A stretch of DNA of 64,000 bases from Pseudomonas sp. PD9R (GCF_019200975.1 NZ_JAHTMR010000011.1:183184-247183); one strand, 5' to 3'. Numbered from the stretch's first letter, positions 25,969 to 35,311 are shown. Numbers and translations are program-made. Notes: generated by a model from the letters alone, not told the origin.

Positions 25969-27627
25969 ATGCTCACCCTGCTCAATTTGCTATCTGCCGT
26001 GGCCTTGTTGATTTGGGGCACGCACATCGTCCGAACCGGCATTCTGCGGGTCTACGGTTCCAACCTGCGCCATGTGATTGGCCGCAACATGTCCAAGCGC
26101 TGGCTGGCGTTCATCTCGGGGATCGTGGTGACTGCCATGGTCCAGAGCAGCAACGCCACTGCCATGCTCGTCACCTCGTTTGTCGGTCAGGGCCTGATGG
26201 CGCTGACCCCGGCGCTGGCCACCATGCTGGGGGCCGACGTCGGTACGGCACTGATGGCGCGGGTGCTGACCTTCGACTTGTCCTGGCTGTCGCCGCTGCT
26301 GATCTTTCTCGGGGTGATTTTCTTCCTGTCGCGCAAACAGACGCGGCTCGGGCAGATGGGCCGAGTGGCCATCGGCCTGGGGTTGATCATTCTCGCGTTG
26401 CAATTGATCGTCGAAGCCGCCACACCGATCACCCATGCCCAAGGGGTGAAGGTGATTTTTGCTTCGTTGACCGGCGACATCCTGCTCGACGCCCTGGTCG
26501 GCGCGCTGTTCGCGATGATTTCCTATTCCAGCCTCGCGGCGGTCCTGTTGACTGCGACCCTGGCCGGCGCCAGCGTGATCAGCCTGCCGGTGGCCATCGG
26601 CCTGGTGATCGGCGCCAACATCGGCAGCGGCATTCTCGCGTTCCTCAGCACCAGCATGCAGAACGCCGCCGGGCGCCAGGTGGCGTTGGGCAGCCTGTTG
26701 TACAAACTGATCGGCCTGTTGCTGATCATTCCGGTGCTGGACCCGCTGGTGCACTGGATCGACAGCCTTGATTACAGCCCTCAGGAAATGGTCATTGGCT
26801 TCCATCTGCTCTACAACACCGCGCGCTGCCTGATTCTGTTGCCCAGCGTCGGCCCGATGGCCCGGTTTTGTGCCTGGGTGCTGCCGGAACGCCCTCAGGC
26901 CAATGGCATGGCCAAACCCCGGCATCTTGATCCGACGGCCTTGGTCACGCCAAGCCTGGCGCTGGCCAACGCGGCTCGGGAAACCCTGCGCATGGGTGAC
27001 CTGATCGACAACATGCTCGAAGCCATGCTCGACGTGCTGCACGGCAAGCAGACTGCCGTGACCCAGGAGATGCGTCGCCTGACCGACGATGTGGAGGCGC
27101 TGTACAGCGCGATCAAACTTTATCTGGCGCAAATGCCCCGCGAAGACCTCAGCGATCAGGACAGCCGGCGCTGGGCGGAAATCATCGAACTGGCGATCAA
27201 CCTCAAACTTGCCAGCGATTTGATCGAACGCATGCTGCGCAAGGTTCAACAACAGAAAACGTCCCAGCGCCGCTCGTTTTCCGAGGTGGGCCTGGAAGAG
27301 TTGGCCGGGCTGCACAGTCAGTTGATCGCTAATCTACGCTTGGGGTTGTCGGTATTTCTCAGCGCCGACAAAGAAAGCGCCCGTCAGTTGCTGCGTGAAA
27401 AACGTCGCTTTCGCGCACAGGAACGCCGCCTGGCCCACGCTCATGTCAGCCGTTTGCAACGTAAGATCGTGCAGAGTATCGAGACCAGTTCGTTGCACCT
27501 GGAATTGATCGCCGATATGAAGCGTCTGAATTCACTGTTTTGCAGCAGTGCCTACGTGGTATTGGAAACGTCCGACACCGGTGCGCTGGCTGTCGACGAT
27601 TTGGCTGACATCACACATTCGCCTTGA
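25969..27627 (+). CDS. Na/Pi cotransporter family protein (NptA-like, with PhoU-like tail)
   Basis: 552-residue membrane protein. Two Na_Pi_cotrans repeats occupy about residues 1-300, with the inverted-repeat motifs TAMVQSSNATAMLVTSFVGQG near residue 47 and a second copy around FAMISYSSLAAVLLTATL near 180. The last 200 residues are helical and PhoU-like. The ATG at 25969 with AGGGGG upstream is preferred over an open frame extending 36 codons further. It probably moves phosphate with sodium; regulation through the PhoU-like part is inferred. Confidence 0.88.
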   Translation: MLTLLNLLSAVALLIWGTHIVRTGILRVYGSNLRHVIGRNMSKRWLAFISGIVVTAMVQSSNATAMLVTSFVGQGLMALTPALATMLGADVGTALMARVLTFDLSWLSPLLIFLGVIFFLSRKQTRLGQMGRVAIGLGLIILALQLIVEAATPITHAQGVKVIFASLTGDILLDALVGALFAMISYSSLAAVLLTATLAGASVISLPVAIGLVIGANIGSGILAFLSTSMQNAAGRQVALGSLLYKLIGLLLIIPVLDPLVHWIDSLDYSPQEMVIGFHLLYNTARCLILLPSVGPMARFCAWVLPERPQANGMAKPRHLDPTALVTPSLALANAARETLRMGDLIDNMLEAMLDVLHGKQTAVTQEMRRLTDDVEALYSAIKLYLAQMPREDLSDQDSRRWAEIIELAINLKLASDLIERMLRKVQQQKTSQRRSFSEVGLEELAGLHSQLIANLRLGLSVFLSADKESARQLLREKRRFRAQERRLAHAHVSRLQRKIVQSIETSSLHLELIADMKRLNSLFCSSAYVVLETSDTGALAVDDLADITHSP

Positions 27628-27674
27628 ACGTCTGGCGGTGTGGTCAGTCAGTAACATTGGTTTCGGTTCAAGAT

Positions 27675-27751
27675 CATCGCGAGCAGGCTCACTCCCACAT
27701 TTGAATTGTGGTGTTCACAAAACCAATGTGGGAGCGAGCCTGCTCGCGATG
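27675..27751. repeat. REP-type palindrome, GAGCGAGC family variant
   Basis: CATCGCGAGCAGGCTCACTCCCACAT and ATGTGGGAGCGAGCCTGCTCGCGATG enclose about 25 bases. It ends 50 bases before the peptidase gene start. Confidence 0.88.
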
Positions 27752-27801
27752 GCTGCCTGGAAAGCGACACGGATCTCCAATCAGTCGTATGGAAGCTTGC
27801 T

Positions 27802-29178
27802 ATGCGTTGTCTGTTGTTCGCCTGTCTATTGCTGAGTTCTTTTCCTTCATTTGCCCTGGATCGCTTCCAGGTCGAGGGCTATGCCCTGCGCAATGGCCTG
27901 CAATTGCTGCTCAAGCCTGGCAGCGATCGCGGGCATGTGGCGATTCGGCTGGTGGTTGGCGTCGGCATCGATGATTTCAGCTGCGCCGAGAAAGAGTTGC
28001 CGCACCTGCTGGAACACTTGCTGTTCAGCGGTATCGACGCCAGCGGCGAAGGCGGCCTGGAAGAGCGCATGCAAGCGCTGGGTGGCGAATGGAACGCCTA
28101 CACCAGCAGCGCCGACACCACCTTCGTGATCGAAGCCCCCGCGAAAAACCAGCGCCAGGTCCTCGACCTGCTGCTGGCATTGCTCACCCAGACCCAATTC
28201 GACGACAACGCCATCAACGCCGCCAAGCAAGTGGTCGAGCGTGAAGACGGCGGTCACTACTCTCATCTGCAGCGTTGGCTGGATCGTCAGGACCTGGGCC
28301 ATACCGCGAGCAATCAACTGGCTGTAGAACTGGGCCTCAAATGCCAGGAGCGCGCCGAAGTCGATCAACTGACCCGCGAACAACTGGAGAAAGTACGCAA
28401 GGACTGGTACGCCCCCAACAACATGACGCTGATTGTGGTCGGCGACCTCGACCGTTTGCTGCCGGCCTATCTGGAGCGGACTTACGGTGCACTGGAAGCC
28501 ATCAACCCCACGGATCATTTGCCCCTGCCAGAGATCAAGGCCAGCGCAGCCCATGAGCGCAGTCTGATTCACGGGTTTGTCGGTGGCGGGGCCAAGTTGC
28601 ACTGGCTGGTTCCGGAGCCGGTGCTGGAGGATCAGCACGACGAAACCTTTGACCTGCTCAAAGACTATCTGGACTGGGCGCTCTATCGCGAATTACGCCT
28701 GGCGCATGGCTTGTCCTATGGCCCGTGGGCCGAGCGCGAGGTGTTTGGCGGCGTGGGCTTCATGAGCCTGAATGCCGACCTTGAGCGCGACGACGTGGCC
28801 GAGGCGCAAGAGGTGCTGGATGAATTGAAGGCCCGGTTGCTCAAGGACGGGCTCAATGCCGAGACCTTCAACCGCCTCAAGCAAGCCGCCATTGCCCGTC
28901 AGGCCTGGGCCGTGCAAGGCAACAGCGCGCTGGCGGATTACTACTGGGGCGCCCTTGGGGACTACGAGGACGGTCGCTTCGCCGACCCGGCCAAGGAACT
29001 GCAAGGTGTGACGCTGGAAGAGGCAAACAAGGCCATGCGCGAATTGCTCCTGCAACCCGGTTATCTGCGGATCGAAAAGCCGCTGCTCAGTTATGACCAG
29101 GTGCTGTGGGCGATTGCCGGGGTGTTGGGGTTGCTGGTGTTGATTCTGGCGGCTTGGCGCTTTCATCGTAGAAGGTGA
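27802..29178 (+). CDS. Membrane-anchored M16 family zinc peptidase
   Basis: 458-residue single-unit M16 (insulinase/pitrilysin) peptidase. Residues 1-18 form a signal peptide ending in SFA|L, the inverted zinc motif HLLEH is at 68-72, with the downstream glutamate expected near residue 145 (KQVVERE). The M16 C-domain follows, with the RxxY-type motif as LAHGLSYGPWA near residue 300. A C-terminal transmembrane helix (VLWAIAGVLGLLVLILAAW) ends in HRRR, so the catalytic part should sit in the periplasm. The ATG at 27802 was chosen because it starts the signal peptide; the longer frame crosses the REP. Confidence 0.85.
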   Translation: MRCLLFACLLLSSFPSFALDRFQVEGYALRNGLQLLLKPGSDRGHVAIRLVVGVGIDDFSCAEKELPHLLEHLLFSGIDASGEGGLEERMQALGGEWNAYTSSADTTFVIEAPAKNQRQVLDLLLALLTQTQFDDNAINAAKQVVEREDGGHYSHLQRWLDRQDLGHTASNQLAVELGLKCQERAEVDQLTREQLEKVRKDWYAPNNMTLIVVGDLDRLLPAYLERTYGALEAINPTDHLPLPEIKASAAHERSLIHGFVGGGAKLHWLVPEPVLEDQHDETFDLLKDYLDWALYRELRLAHGLSYGPWAEREVFGGVGFMSLNADLERDDVAEAQEVLDELKARLLKDGLNAETFNRLKQAAIARQAWAVQGNSALADYYWGALGDYEDGRFADPAKELQGVTLEEANKAMRELLLQPGYLRIEKPLLSYDQVLWAIAGVLGLLVLILAAWRFHRRR

Positions 29179-29201
29179 GTGTGTTGCTTGACCCGCCAAG
29201 C

Positions 29202-29271
29202 TCGCAGCCTTCGGCCGCTCCTACATAGGAATACCGACACCTGTAGGAGCTGCCGAAGGCTGCGATCTTTT
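29202..29271. repeat. REP-type palindrome, GATCGCAGCC family
   Basis: TCGCAGCCTTCGGCCGCTCCTAC and GTAGGAGCTGCCGAAGGCTGCGA flank about 25 bases between the peptidase and the DUF5924 gene. Confidence 0.85.
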
Positions 29272-29363
29272 GGGGCCTGTGAATTCGCCACCTATCGGAC
29301 CGCAGCCCCTCGCCACACTGGCCTGCCAGCGGTAACCTGTCGGGGATTTTTCCTACGACTACT

Positions 29364-30404
29364 GTGAACCGCCGAATGCCGACCCTGACCCTTTTCGTAC
29401 AGCGCATCCTCGAACTGATGAAGCGCTACCCCGGGGTTATCGCGCTCGGTGGTTTTGTCTCCGGGGTCGGCAGTTTCATCATGGTCGACCGTCAACAAGG
29501 CCTGGCGAGCTGGATCACCACCATCATGCTGGTGAGCTGGGTTTGGCTGATGCTGGAAAACAGCCTGACCAAACTGTTCACCAAAGTCTTCAAGCGCGAG
29601 ATTCCCCAGCCGCTGCTGCGTTATGCGACGCAGATGATCCACCAGGAAAGCCTGTTTTTCGTCCTGCCGTTCTTTTTCATCACCACCACCTGGAACAGCG
29701 GCCAATTGTTTTTCACCGGGCTGCTGGGGATTGCGGCGCTGATCTCCATCACCGATCCGCTCTACTACAAATGGTTGGCGCCCCGGCGCTGGGCGTTCCT
29801 GGCGTTGCATACCCTGACGCTGTTCGCCGCCCTTCTCACCGCCCTGCCGGTGATCATGCACCTGACCACCTCGCAGAGTTTCAAACTGGCGCTGGGCATC
29901 GCCGTCGTATTGTCGTTCCCGAGCCTGGCTTCGATTTTCCCGATTCGAACCGTGCGCAATGCCTTGGCGATTTTGAGTATCACGGTGGGCATCGGCGGCG
30001 TTGGCTGGGTGCTGAGATCGTGGGTGCCGCCGGCGACCCTGTGGATGACCGACGTGGCCATCAGCACGCAACTGCAGGACCGAACCCCAGGTGCCAGTCT
30101 TGAAGAAGTCAGCGCCGAGCAGATTCGTGGCGGCGGTTTGTACGCCTACACCGCGATCAACGCCCCGCGTGGCCTGGACGAGCGGATTTATCACGTCTGG
30201 CAGTTCAACGGTAAAGAGGTCGACCGTATTGCGCTGGATATCCACGGCGGCCGCAAGGAAGGCTACCGCGCCTGGACCCATAAACAGAACTTCCCCGGCA
30301 ACCCGGCAGGCAACTGGCAGGTTCGAGTGTTGACCGAGGACGGTCAGTTGATCGGTGTGCTGCGCTTCAAGATCACCGACAGCACAGCGACCAAAGAAAA
30401 GTAA
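29364..30404 (+). CDS. DUF5924/DUF2914 membrane protein
   Basis: 346-residue protein with about six hydrophobic segments in residues 10-215 and a soluble C-terminal domain of about 120 residues (IYHVWQFNGKEVDRIALDI, GYRAWTHKQNFPGNPAGNWQVRVLT) that looks like DUF2914. Function is not known to me. The start is GTG at 29364 or ATG at 29376; neither has a strong ribosome-binding site. The W-rich C-terminal half is predicted beta-structured and may face the periplasm, binding something at the envelope. Confidence 0.75.
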   Translation: MNRRMPTLTLFVQRILELMKRYPGVIALGGFVSGVGSFIMVDRQQGLASWITTIMLVSWVWLMLENSLTKLFTKVFKREIPQPLLRYATQMIHQESLFFVLPFFFITTTWNSGQLFFTGLLGIAALISITDPLYYKWLAPRRWAFLALHTLTLFAALLTALPVIMHLTTSQSFKLALGIAVVLSFPSLASIFPIRTVRNALAILSITVGIGGVGWVLRSWVPPATLWMTDVAISTQLQDRTPGASLEEVSAEQIRGGGLYAYTAINAPRGLDERIYHVWQFNGKEVDRIALDIHGGRKEGYRAWTHKQNFPGNPAGNWQVRVLTEDGQLIGVLRFKITDSTATKEK

Positions 30405-30459
30405 TGCGGTTCGTGCTATTACGTAGGGTCTGCGTAATAGCTGAAAAAGCACGGAGCTT

Positions 30460-31608
30460 ATGACCAGCAGCACAGCGGCGGGCAATGCCCAACTGGATAC
30501 TTCGCACACCCCGGCCCAGATACGGGTCACAGGGGACTGGACGCTTGCCCATTACGCCGACCTCAAACTGCTGAGCGAAAAGCTCGAAGGCCAATACGAT
30601 GACAGCACCCGCATCGACCTCAATGGCCTTGGTGCTCTAGACACCGCAGGTGCCTCGCTTTTGGTGGAGCTGCTGGGCTCCGAGCGGCTTGGCCGGTCCG
30701 CCGAACACCCCGACTGCACCCTCTCCTCCGCCGACCGTGCATTGCTGCAAACGGTTTATCAATCCCTGACGGATTTCTGCGTACCGCTCAAGGAACCGGA
30801 AATCAGCGTCGGCATTCAACTGCTGACCCGCATCGGCCGCGCGGTGGACGTGGTCTGGCAAGACACCCTGCAACTGCTGGGGTTTGTCGGCCTGATTCTG
30901 GAAACCATCGCTCGCGGCCTGTTCCGTCCCAAGCGTTGGCGCATTACGCCAATGGTCGCGCACATCGAACAGACCGGCCTCGACGCCGCGCCCATCGTTG
31001 CCCTGCTGACCTTTCTGGTGGGCGCCGTGGTGGCGTTTCTCGGGGCGACGGTGCTGGCCAGTTTTGGTGCCACCGTGTTCACCGTCGACCTGGTAGCGTT
31101 TTCCTTCCTGCGTGAATTTGCCGTGTTGTTGACCGCGATCCTGATGGCCGGGCGCACCGCCAGTTCGTTTACCGCGCAGATCGGCTCGATGAAGGCCAAC
31201 GAAGAAATCGATGCCATCCGCACCTTGGGCCTCGACCCGATGGAATTGCTGGTGGTACCGCGCGTCCTGGCCTTGCTGGTTGCGCTGCCAATGCTGACCT
31301 TCCTGGCGATGCTCTCGGGGATTGTCGGTGGCGGCGTAGTCTGCGCGGTATCGCTGGATATCTCGCCGGCGATGTTTTTGTCGCTGCTGCAATCGGACAT
31401 CGGTGTTCAGCACTTTTTGGTCGGCATCGTCAAAGCACCGATCTTCGCGTTCCTGATTGCGGCGATTGGCTGCCTGGAAGGCTTCAAGGTCAGCGGCAGC
31501 GCCGAGTCTGTCGGCGCGCACACCACCTCGAGCGTGGTGCAGTCGATTTTCGTGGTGATCGTGCTCGACGCCGTGGCCGCGCTGTTTTTCATGGAGATGG
31601 GTTGGTGA
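30460..31608 (+). CDS. Mla-like ABC permease with N-terminal STAS domain
   Basis: 382-residue fusion: residues 1-110 form a STAS domain (DLNGLGALDTAGASLLVELLG), the role played by MlaB in E. coli, and residues 140-382 are an MlaE/YrbE permease with about five hydrophobic helices (TPMVAHIEQTGLDAAPIVALLTFLVGA, SMKANEEIDAIRTLGLDP). It should form the inner-membrane core of a phospholipid transporter with the next three genes. Its stop overlaps the ATPase start as GTGA. Confidence 0.9.
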   Translation: MTSSTAAGNAQLDTSHTPAQIRVTGDWTLAHYADLKLLSEKLEGQYDDSTRIDLNGLGALDTAGASLLVELLGSERLGRSAEHPDCTLSSADRALLQTVYQSLTDFCVPLKEPEISVGIQLLTRIGRAVDVVWQDTLQLLGFVGLILETIARGLFRPKRWRITPMVAHIEQTGLDAAPIVALLTFLVGAVVAFLGATVLASFGATVFTVDLVAFSFLREFAVLLTAILMAGRTASSFTAQIGSMKANEEIDAIRTLGLDPMELLVVPRVLALLVALPMLTFLAMLSGIVGGGVVCAVSLDISPAMFLSLLQSDIGVQHFLVGIVKAPIFAFLIAAIGCLEGFKVSGSAESVGAHTTSSVVQSIFVVIVLDAVAALFFMEMGW

Positions 31609-32408
31609 GACGTTTACCCCGAGCGCCCACCGAGGCGGTGATCGAAGTTCGCGGGCTGTGCAATCGCTTCGGCAGTCAGAGCGTGCACGAGAACCTTGAT
31701 CTGGATTTGTTCAAGGGCGAAATCCTTGCCGTGGTCGGCGGCTCCGGCAGCGGCAAATCGGTGCTGTTGCGCAGTATTGTCGGCTTGCGTCAGCCCAGCG
31801 AAGGCGTGGTCAAAGTCTTTGGGAAAAACCTGCCGACCCTGTCCGAACACGAACGGTCGCTGGTCGAGCGGCGTTTCGGCGTGCTATTCCAGAAAGGCGC
31901 CCTGTTCTCCTCACTCACCGTGACCGAAAACGTCGCCCTGCCCCTGATTGAACATGCCGGCCTGAGCCGCAACGATGCCGAGCACCTGGCGGCGGTGAAG
32001 TTGGCCCTGGCCGGGTTGCCGCTGTCGGCGGCGGACAAATATCCCGCGTCCTTGTCCGGCGGCATGATCAAGCGTGCCGCGCTGGCGCGGGCGTTGGCGC
32101 TGGACCCGGACATCCTGTTTCTCGACGAGCCTACCGCAGGGCTCGATCCAATTGGCGCGGCGGCGTTCGATCAACTGATCCTGACCCTGCGCGATGCCTT
32201 GGGCCTGAGTGTGTTTCTGGTGACCCACGACCTCGACACGCTCTACACCATCACCGACCGGGTGGCGGTGCTGGCGCAGAAGAAAGTGCTGGTGGCGGAC
32301 GCCATCGACAAGGTGTCGGAAACCAACGATGCGTGGATTCACGAATATTTCCACGGCCCTCGCGGCCGCGCGGCGCTGACAGCCGCTCAACAGCTTAACG
32401 AGGTCTGA
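31605..32408 (+). CDS. Mla-like ABC transporter ATPase
   Basis: 267-residue ABC ATPase of the MlaF type. Walker A is GGSGSGKS, the signature LSGGMIKRAALARAL is the MlaF variant with M after SGG, and Walker B is ILFLDEPTAGLDP followed by VTHDLDTLY. I choose GTG 31605 because GTGA overlaps the permease stop and GGAG lies at good distance; TTG at 31602 is an alternative. Works with the STAS-permease and MCE protein. Confidence 0.92.
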   Translation: MRRLPRAPTEAVIEVRGLCNRFGSQSVHENLDLDLFKGEILAVVGGSGSGKSVLLRSIVGLRQPSEGVVKVFGKNLPTLSEHERSLVERRFGVLFQKGALFSSLTVTENVALPLIEHAGLSRNDAEHLAAVKLALAGLPLSAADKYPASLSGGMIKRAALARALALDPDILFLDEPTAGLDPIGAAAFDQLILTLRDALGLSVFLVTHDLDTLYTITDRVAVLAQKKVLVADAIDKVSETNDAWIHEYFHGPRGRAALTAAQQLNEV

Positions 32409-32409
32409 C

Positions 32410-33348
32410 ATGGAAACCCGAGCCCATCATGTATTGATCGGCCTGTTCACCGTGATTGTGGTGACGGGCGCCCTGCTCTTCGGACTGTGGCTGGCCAAGT
32501 CCAGTGTCGACACCGAATTCAAGGATTACGAAGTCGTGTTCAACGAGGCGGTCAGCGGCCTGTCCAAGGGCAGTTCGGTGCAGTACAGCGGGATCAAGGT
32601 TGGCGACGTCGTGTCGCTGCGCCTGGACCCGAAAGACCCGCGCCGGGTGCTTGCGCGGATTCGCCTGGGCGGCGATACGCCGGTCAAGGAAGACACCCAG
32701 GCCAAACTGGCGCTGACCGGCGTCACCGGGACCTCGATCATCCAACTCAGCGGCGGTACACCACAGAGCCCGACGCTCAAGGGCAAGGACGGCAATCTGC
32801 CGACCATCATTGCCGCGCCCTCGCCCATCGCCCGTTTGCTCAATGACAGTAATGACTTGATGGCCGGCGTGAATACGCTGATGCAAAACGCCAATTTGTT
32901 GTTTTCCACGGATAACATCGAGCGTATCAGCAAGACCCTTGAGCATCTGGAGCAAACCACCGGGACCATTGCCAACCAGCGTGGCGACCTGAGTCAGGCC
33001 ATTCAGCAACTGGCATCGGTCGGCAAGCAAGCCAGCACCATGATGGAACAGACGTCGGCGTTGATGCGCAACGCCAACGGCTTGCTCAACGATCAGGGCA
33101 AGCAAATGTTCGGCAGCGCCGCACAGGCCATGAAGTCGCTGGAACAGAGCAGCGCGACCATCAACAAACTGCTGGCCACCAATCAGGACTCGCTCAACAG
33201 CGGCATGCAGGGCCTCAATGGCCTGGCCCCGGCGGTGCGCGAGCTGCGTGAAACCCTGAACTCGCTGCGTACCATTTCACAACGTCTGGAGGCCAACCCC
33301 AGCGGTTACCTGCTGGGCAGCGACAAGAACAAGGAATTTACCCCATGA
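32410..33348 (+). CDS. MCE-domain (MlaD-type) lipid-binding protein
   Basis: 312-residue protein with one N-terminal membrane helix (about residues 8-30), then an MCE domain at about 38-118 (GLSKGSSVQYSGIKVGDVVSLRL) and a long helical, Gln/Ser/Asn-rich C-terminal half that likely forms a coiled coil or needle. The C-terminal extension is longer than in E. coli MlaD and resembles PqiB/LetB-like spacers or actinobacterial Mce tails. It spans the periplasm to carry lipids. Begins one base after the ATPase stop. Confidence 0.9.
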   Translation: METRAHHVLIGLFTVIVVTGALLFGLWLAKSSVDTEFKDYEVVFNEAVSGLSKGSSVQYSGIKVGDVVSLRLDPKDPRRVLARIRLGGDTPVKEDTQAKLALTGVTGTSIIQLSGGTPQSPTLKGKDGNLPTIIAAPSPIARLLNDSNDLMAGVNTLMQNANLLFSTDNIERISKTLEHLEQTTGTIANQRGDLSQAIQQLASVGKQASTMMEQTSALMRNANGLLNDQGKQMFGSAAQAMKSLEQSSATINKLLATNQDSLNSGMQGLNGLAPAVRELRETLNSLRTISQRLEANPSGYLLGSDKNKEFTP

Positions 33349-33971
33349 AGCTGACTCACCTTGCCCTCCTCGCCAGCTTCACGCTGATCAGCTCTTGCTC
33401 GATCCTGCCCAAGTCCGAACCGTTCGATGTCTATCGCTTGCCTACTGCGCAGAGCAACACGTCGGCCAGTCATGGAACGCCGCAGCGCTGGTCATTGCGC
33501 CTGAACAAACCCCAGGCCAGCGAAGCGTTGAACAGCCCGAACATCGCCGTGATCCCCCAGGGCGACGTGATCATCAGCTACAAGGGCTCGCGCTGGAGCG
33601 ACCCGGCGCCGGTGCTGCTGCGTAATCGTCTGCTGGATGGTTTTCAACGCGATGGTCGAGTGACGCTGCTGAGTACCGACGACAGCAACTTCCAGGCAGA
33701 CCTGGAACTGGGCGGCAGCCTGCAGGCGTTCCAGACTGAGTATCAGGGCACGAGCTCCAGCGTGGTGGTGCGCCTGGATGCGTTGCTGGTGCGTGGCTAT
33801 GACCAGCGAATCCTCGCCGGCAAACGCTTTGAAGTGCGCCAGCCGCTGAGCGACGTGAAAGTGCCGGCGGTGGTGGCCGGGTTTGGCCAAGCCACTGATC
33901 AGTTGACGGTGCAGGTGGTGAGTTGGGCGGTTGAGCAAGGGCAGAAGTTGGCGCCACCACCAAGACCTTGA
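33345..33971 (+). CDS. ABC-type transport auxiliary lipoprotein (PqiC/DUF330-like)
   Basis: 208-residue outer-membrane lipoprotein: signal peptide with a lipobox ending at C18 (LISSC-S), then the ABC_trans_aux fold (DVYRLPTAQ, IAVIPQGDVIISYKGSRWSDPAPVLLRNRLLDGF). The start ATG overlaps the MCE gene stop by four bases. It probably docks the MCE needle at the outer membrane, as PqiC does. Last gene of the four-gene operon; a REP pair follows. Confidence 0.88.
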   Translation: MKLTHLALLASFTLISSCSILPKSEPFDVYRLPTAQSNTSASHGTPQRWSLRLNKPQASEALNSPNIAVIPQGDVIISYKGSRWSDPAPVLLRNRLLDGFQRDGRVTLLSTDDSNFQADLELGGSLQAFQTEYQGTSSSVVVRLDALLVRGYDQRILAGKRFEVRQPLSDVKVPAVVAGFGQATDQLTVQVVSWAVEQGQKLAPPPRP

Positions 33972-33982
33972 AACCTGCGCAT

Positions 33983-34075
33983 ACCCCTGTAGGAGCGAGC
34001 CTGCTCGCGATGGTGTATCAGTCGACATCTGCGTAACTGACACACCATCGCGAGCAAGCTCGCTCCTACAGGGGT
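33983..34075. repeat. REP-type palindrome, GAGCGAGC family
   Basis: ACCCCTGTAGGAGCGAGCCTGCTCGCGATGGTGT and its near-perfect reverse complement lie between convergent genes. Confidence 0.9.
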
Positions 34076-34081
34076 TCTTGC

Positions 34082-35311
34082 TTAGCCGAAGAACCAGTAG
34101 CAAACCCCGATGGCACCCAGCACCCCGGCCAGCTCCGCCAGCAACGCACACCCCACCGCATGCCGCGCTCGCTGAATGCCCACCGACCCGAAGTACACCG
34201 CCAGCACATAGAACGTCGTCTCGGTACTGCCCTGCACCGTCGCCGCAACCAGCGCCGGGAAGCTGTCCACACCAGACGTTTTCATGGTTTCGATCAGCAT
34301 CGCCCGGGCGGCGCTGCCGGAGAACGGTTTGACCATTGCAGTTGGCAGCGCATCGACAAAACGCGTATCCCAACCGGCCCATTGCACCAGATGCCGAATC
34401 CCGTCGAGACCAAAATCCAGGGCCCCTGACGCCCGCAAAACCCCCACGGCGCAAAGCATCGCCACCAGATAAGGCAGCAGATTCTTCGCCACGTCGAAGC
34501 CTTCTTTGGCGCCTTCGACGAATGCCTCATAAACCTTCACTTTACGCAGCGCGCCGATCACCAGAAACAGCATGATCAAACCGAATAGCGTCAAGTTGCC
34601 GAGGATCGAAGACAAACTCGCCAGCGCCGTGGCCGAGAGCGTCGCCAGCAACGCCATGAAACCGCCGAGGGCGAGTGCGCCGGGAATCAGGTACGCCAGC
34701 ACCACGGGGTCCCAGATGCGCAGGCGCTGCATGAAGGCTACGGACAGGAAACCGACGATGGTCGAGCAACTGGTGGCCAGCAGAATCGGCAGAAACACCA
34801 GCGTCGGGTCGGGCGCGCCTTGCTGGGCGCGGTACATAAAGATTGTCACCGGCAGCAGGGTCAGGGAGGACGCGTTGAGCACCAGGAACAGGATCTGCGC
34901 GTTACTGGCGACGGTGGCGCTGGGGTTGAGTTCTTGCAGGGCCTTCATGGCTTTGAGGCCGATCGGCGTGGCGGCATTGTCCAGGCCCAGGCCGTTGGCG
35001 GCGAAATTCAGGGTAATCAGGCCCAAGGCAGGGTGACCGGGCGGGACTTCCGGCATCAAGCGCAGAAACAGCGGCCCCAACACCTTCGCCAGCCATTCGA
35101 CGATCCCGGCTTTCTCGGCGATTCGCAAAAAACCCAGCCAGAGGGTGAGGGTGCCGAACAGCAGCACCATGACTTCGACTGACAATTTGGCCATGGCGAA
35201 AATGCTTTCCACCATCGCCGCGAAGATCCCGGCGTTGCCGCCGATCAGCCACTGCGCCAGCGCCGACACGGCAGCCACGATGAAGAAGCCAAGCCACAGG
35301 CCGTTTAGCAT
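34082..35311 (-). CDS. SpmA-SpmB type nucleoside-recognition membrane protein
   Basis: 409-residue protein with about ten hydrophobic segments. The N-terminal half matches SpmA (LITLNFAANGLGLDNAATPIGLKAMKALQE near residue 100) and the C-terminal half SpmB (FSGSAARAMLIETMKTSGVDSF near residue 325), two proteins that in Bacillus are separate spore-maturation gene products. Pseudomonas does not sporulate; the fused form is a predicted transporter of unknown substrate. GGGGGA precedes the ATG. Confidence 0.85.
   Translation of the reverse strand: MLNGLWLGFFIVAAVSALAQWLIGGNAGIFAAMVESIFAMAKLSVEVMVLLFGTLTLWLGFLRIAEKAGIVEWLAKVLGPLFLRLMPEVPPGHPALGLITLNFAANGLGLDNAATPIGLKAMKALQELNPSATVASNAQILFLVLNASSLTLLPVTIFMYRAQQGAPDPTLVFLPILLATSCSTIVGFLSVAFMQRLRIWDPVVLAYLIPGALALGGFMALLATLSATALASLSSILGNLTLFGLIMLFLVIGALRKVKVYEAFVEGAKEGFDVAKNLLPYLVAMLCAVGVLRASGALDFGLDGIRHLVQWAGWDTRFVDALPTAMVKPFSGSAARAMLIETMKTSGVDSFPALVAATVQGSTETTFYVLAVYFGSVGIQRARHAVGCALLAELAGVLGAIGVCYWFFG

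Noticed and set aside
25990..27315. A 441-codon minus-strand frame
   Set aside because: Antisense to the Na/Pi cotransporter gene; composition is artefactual (Gln/His/Arg rich).
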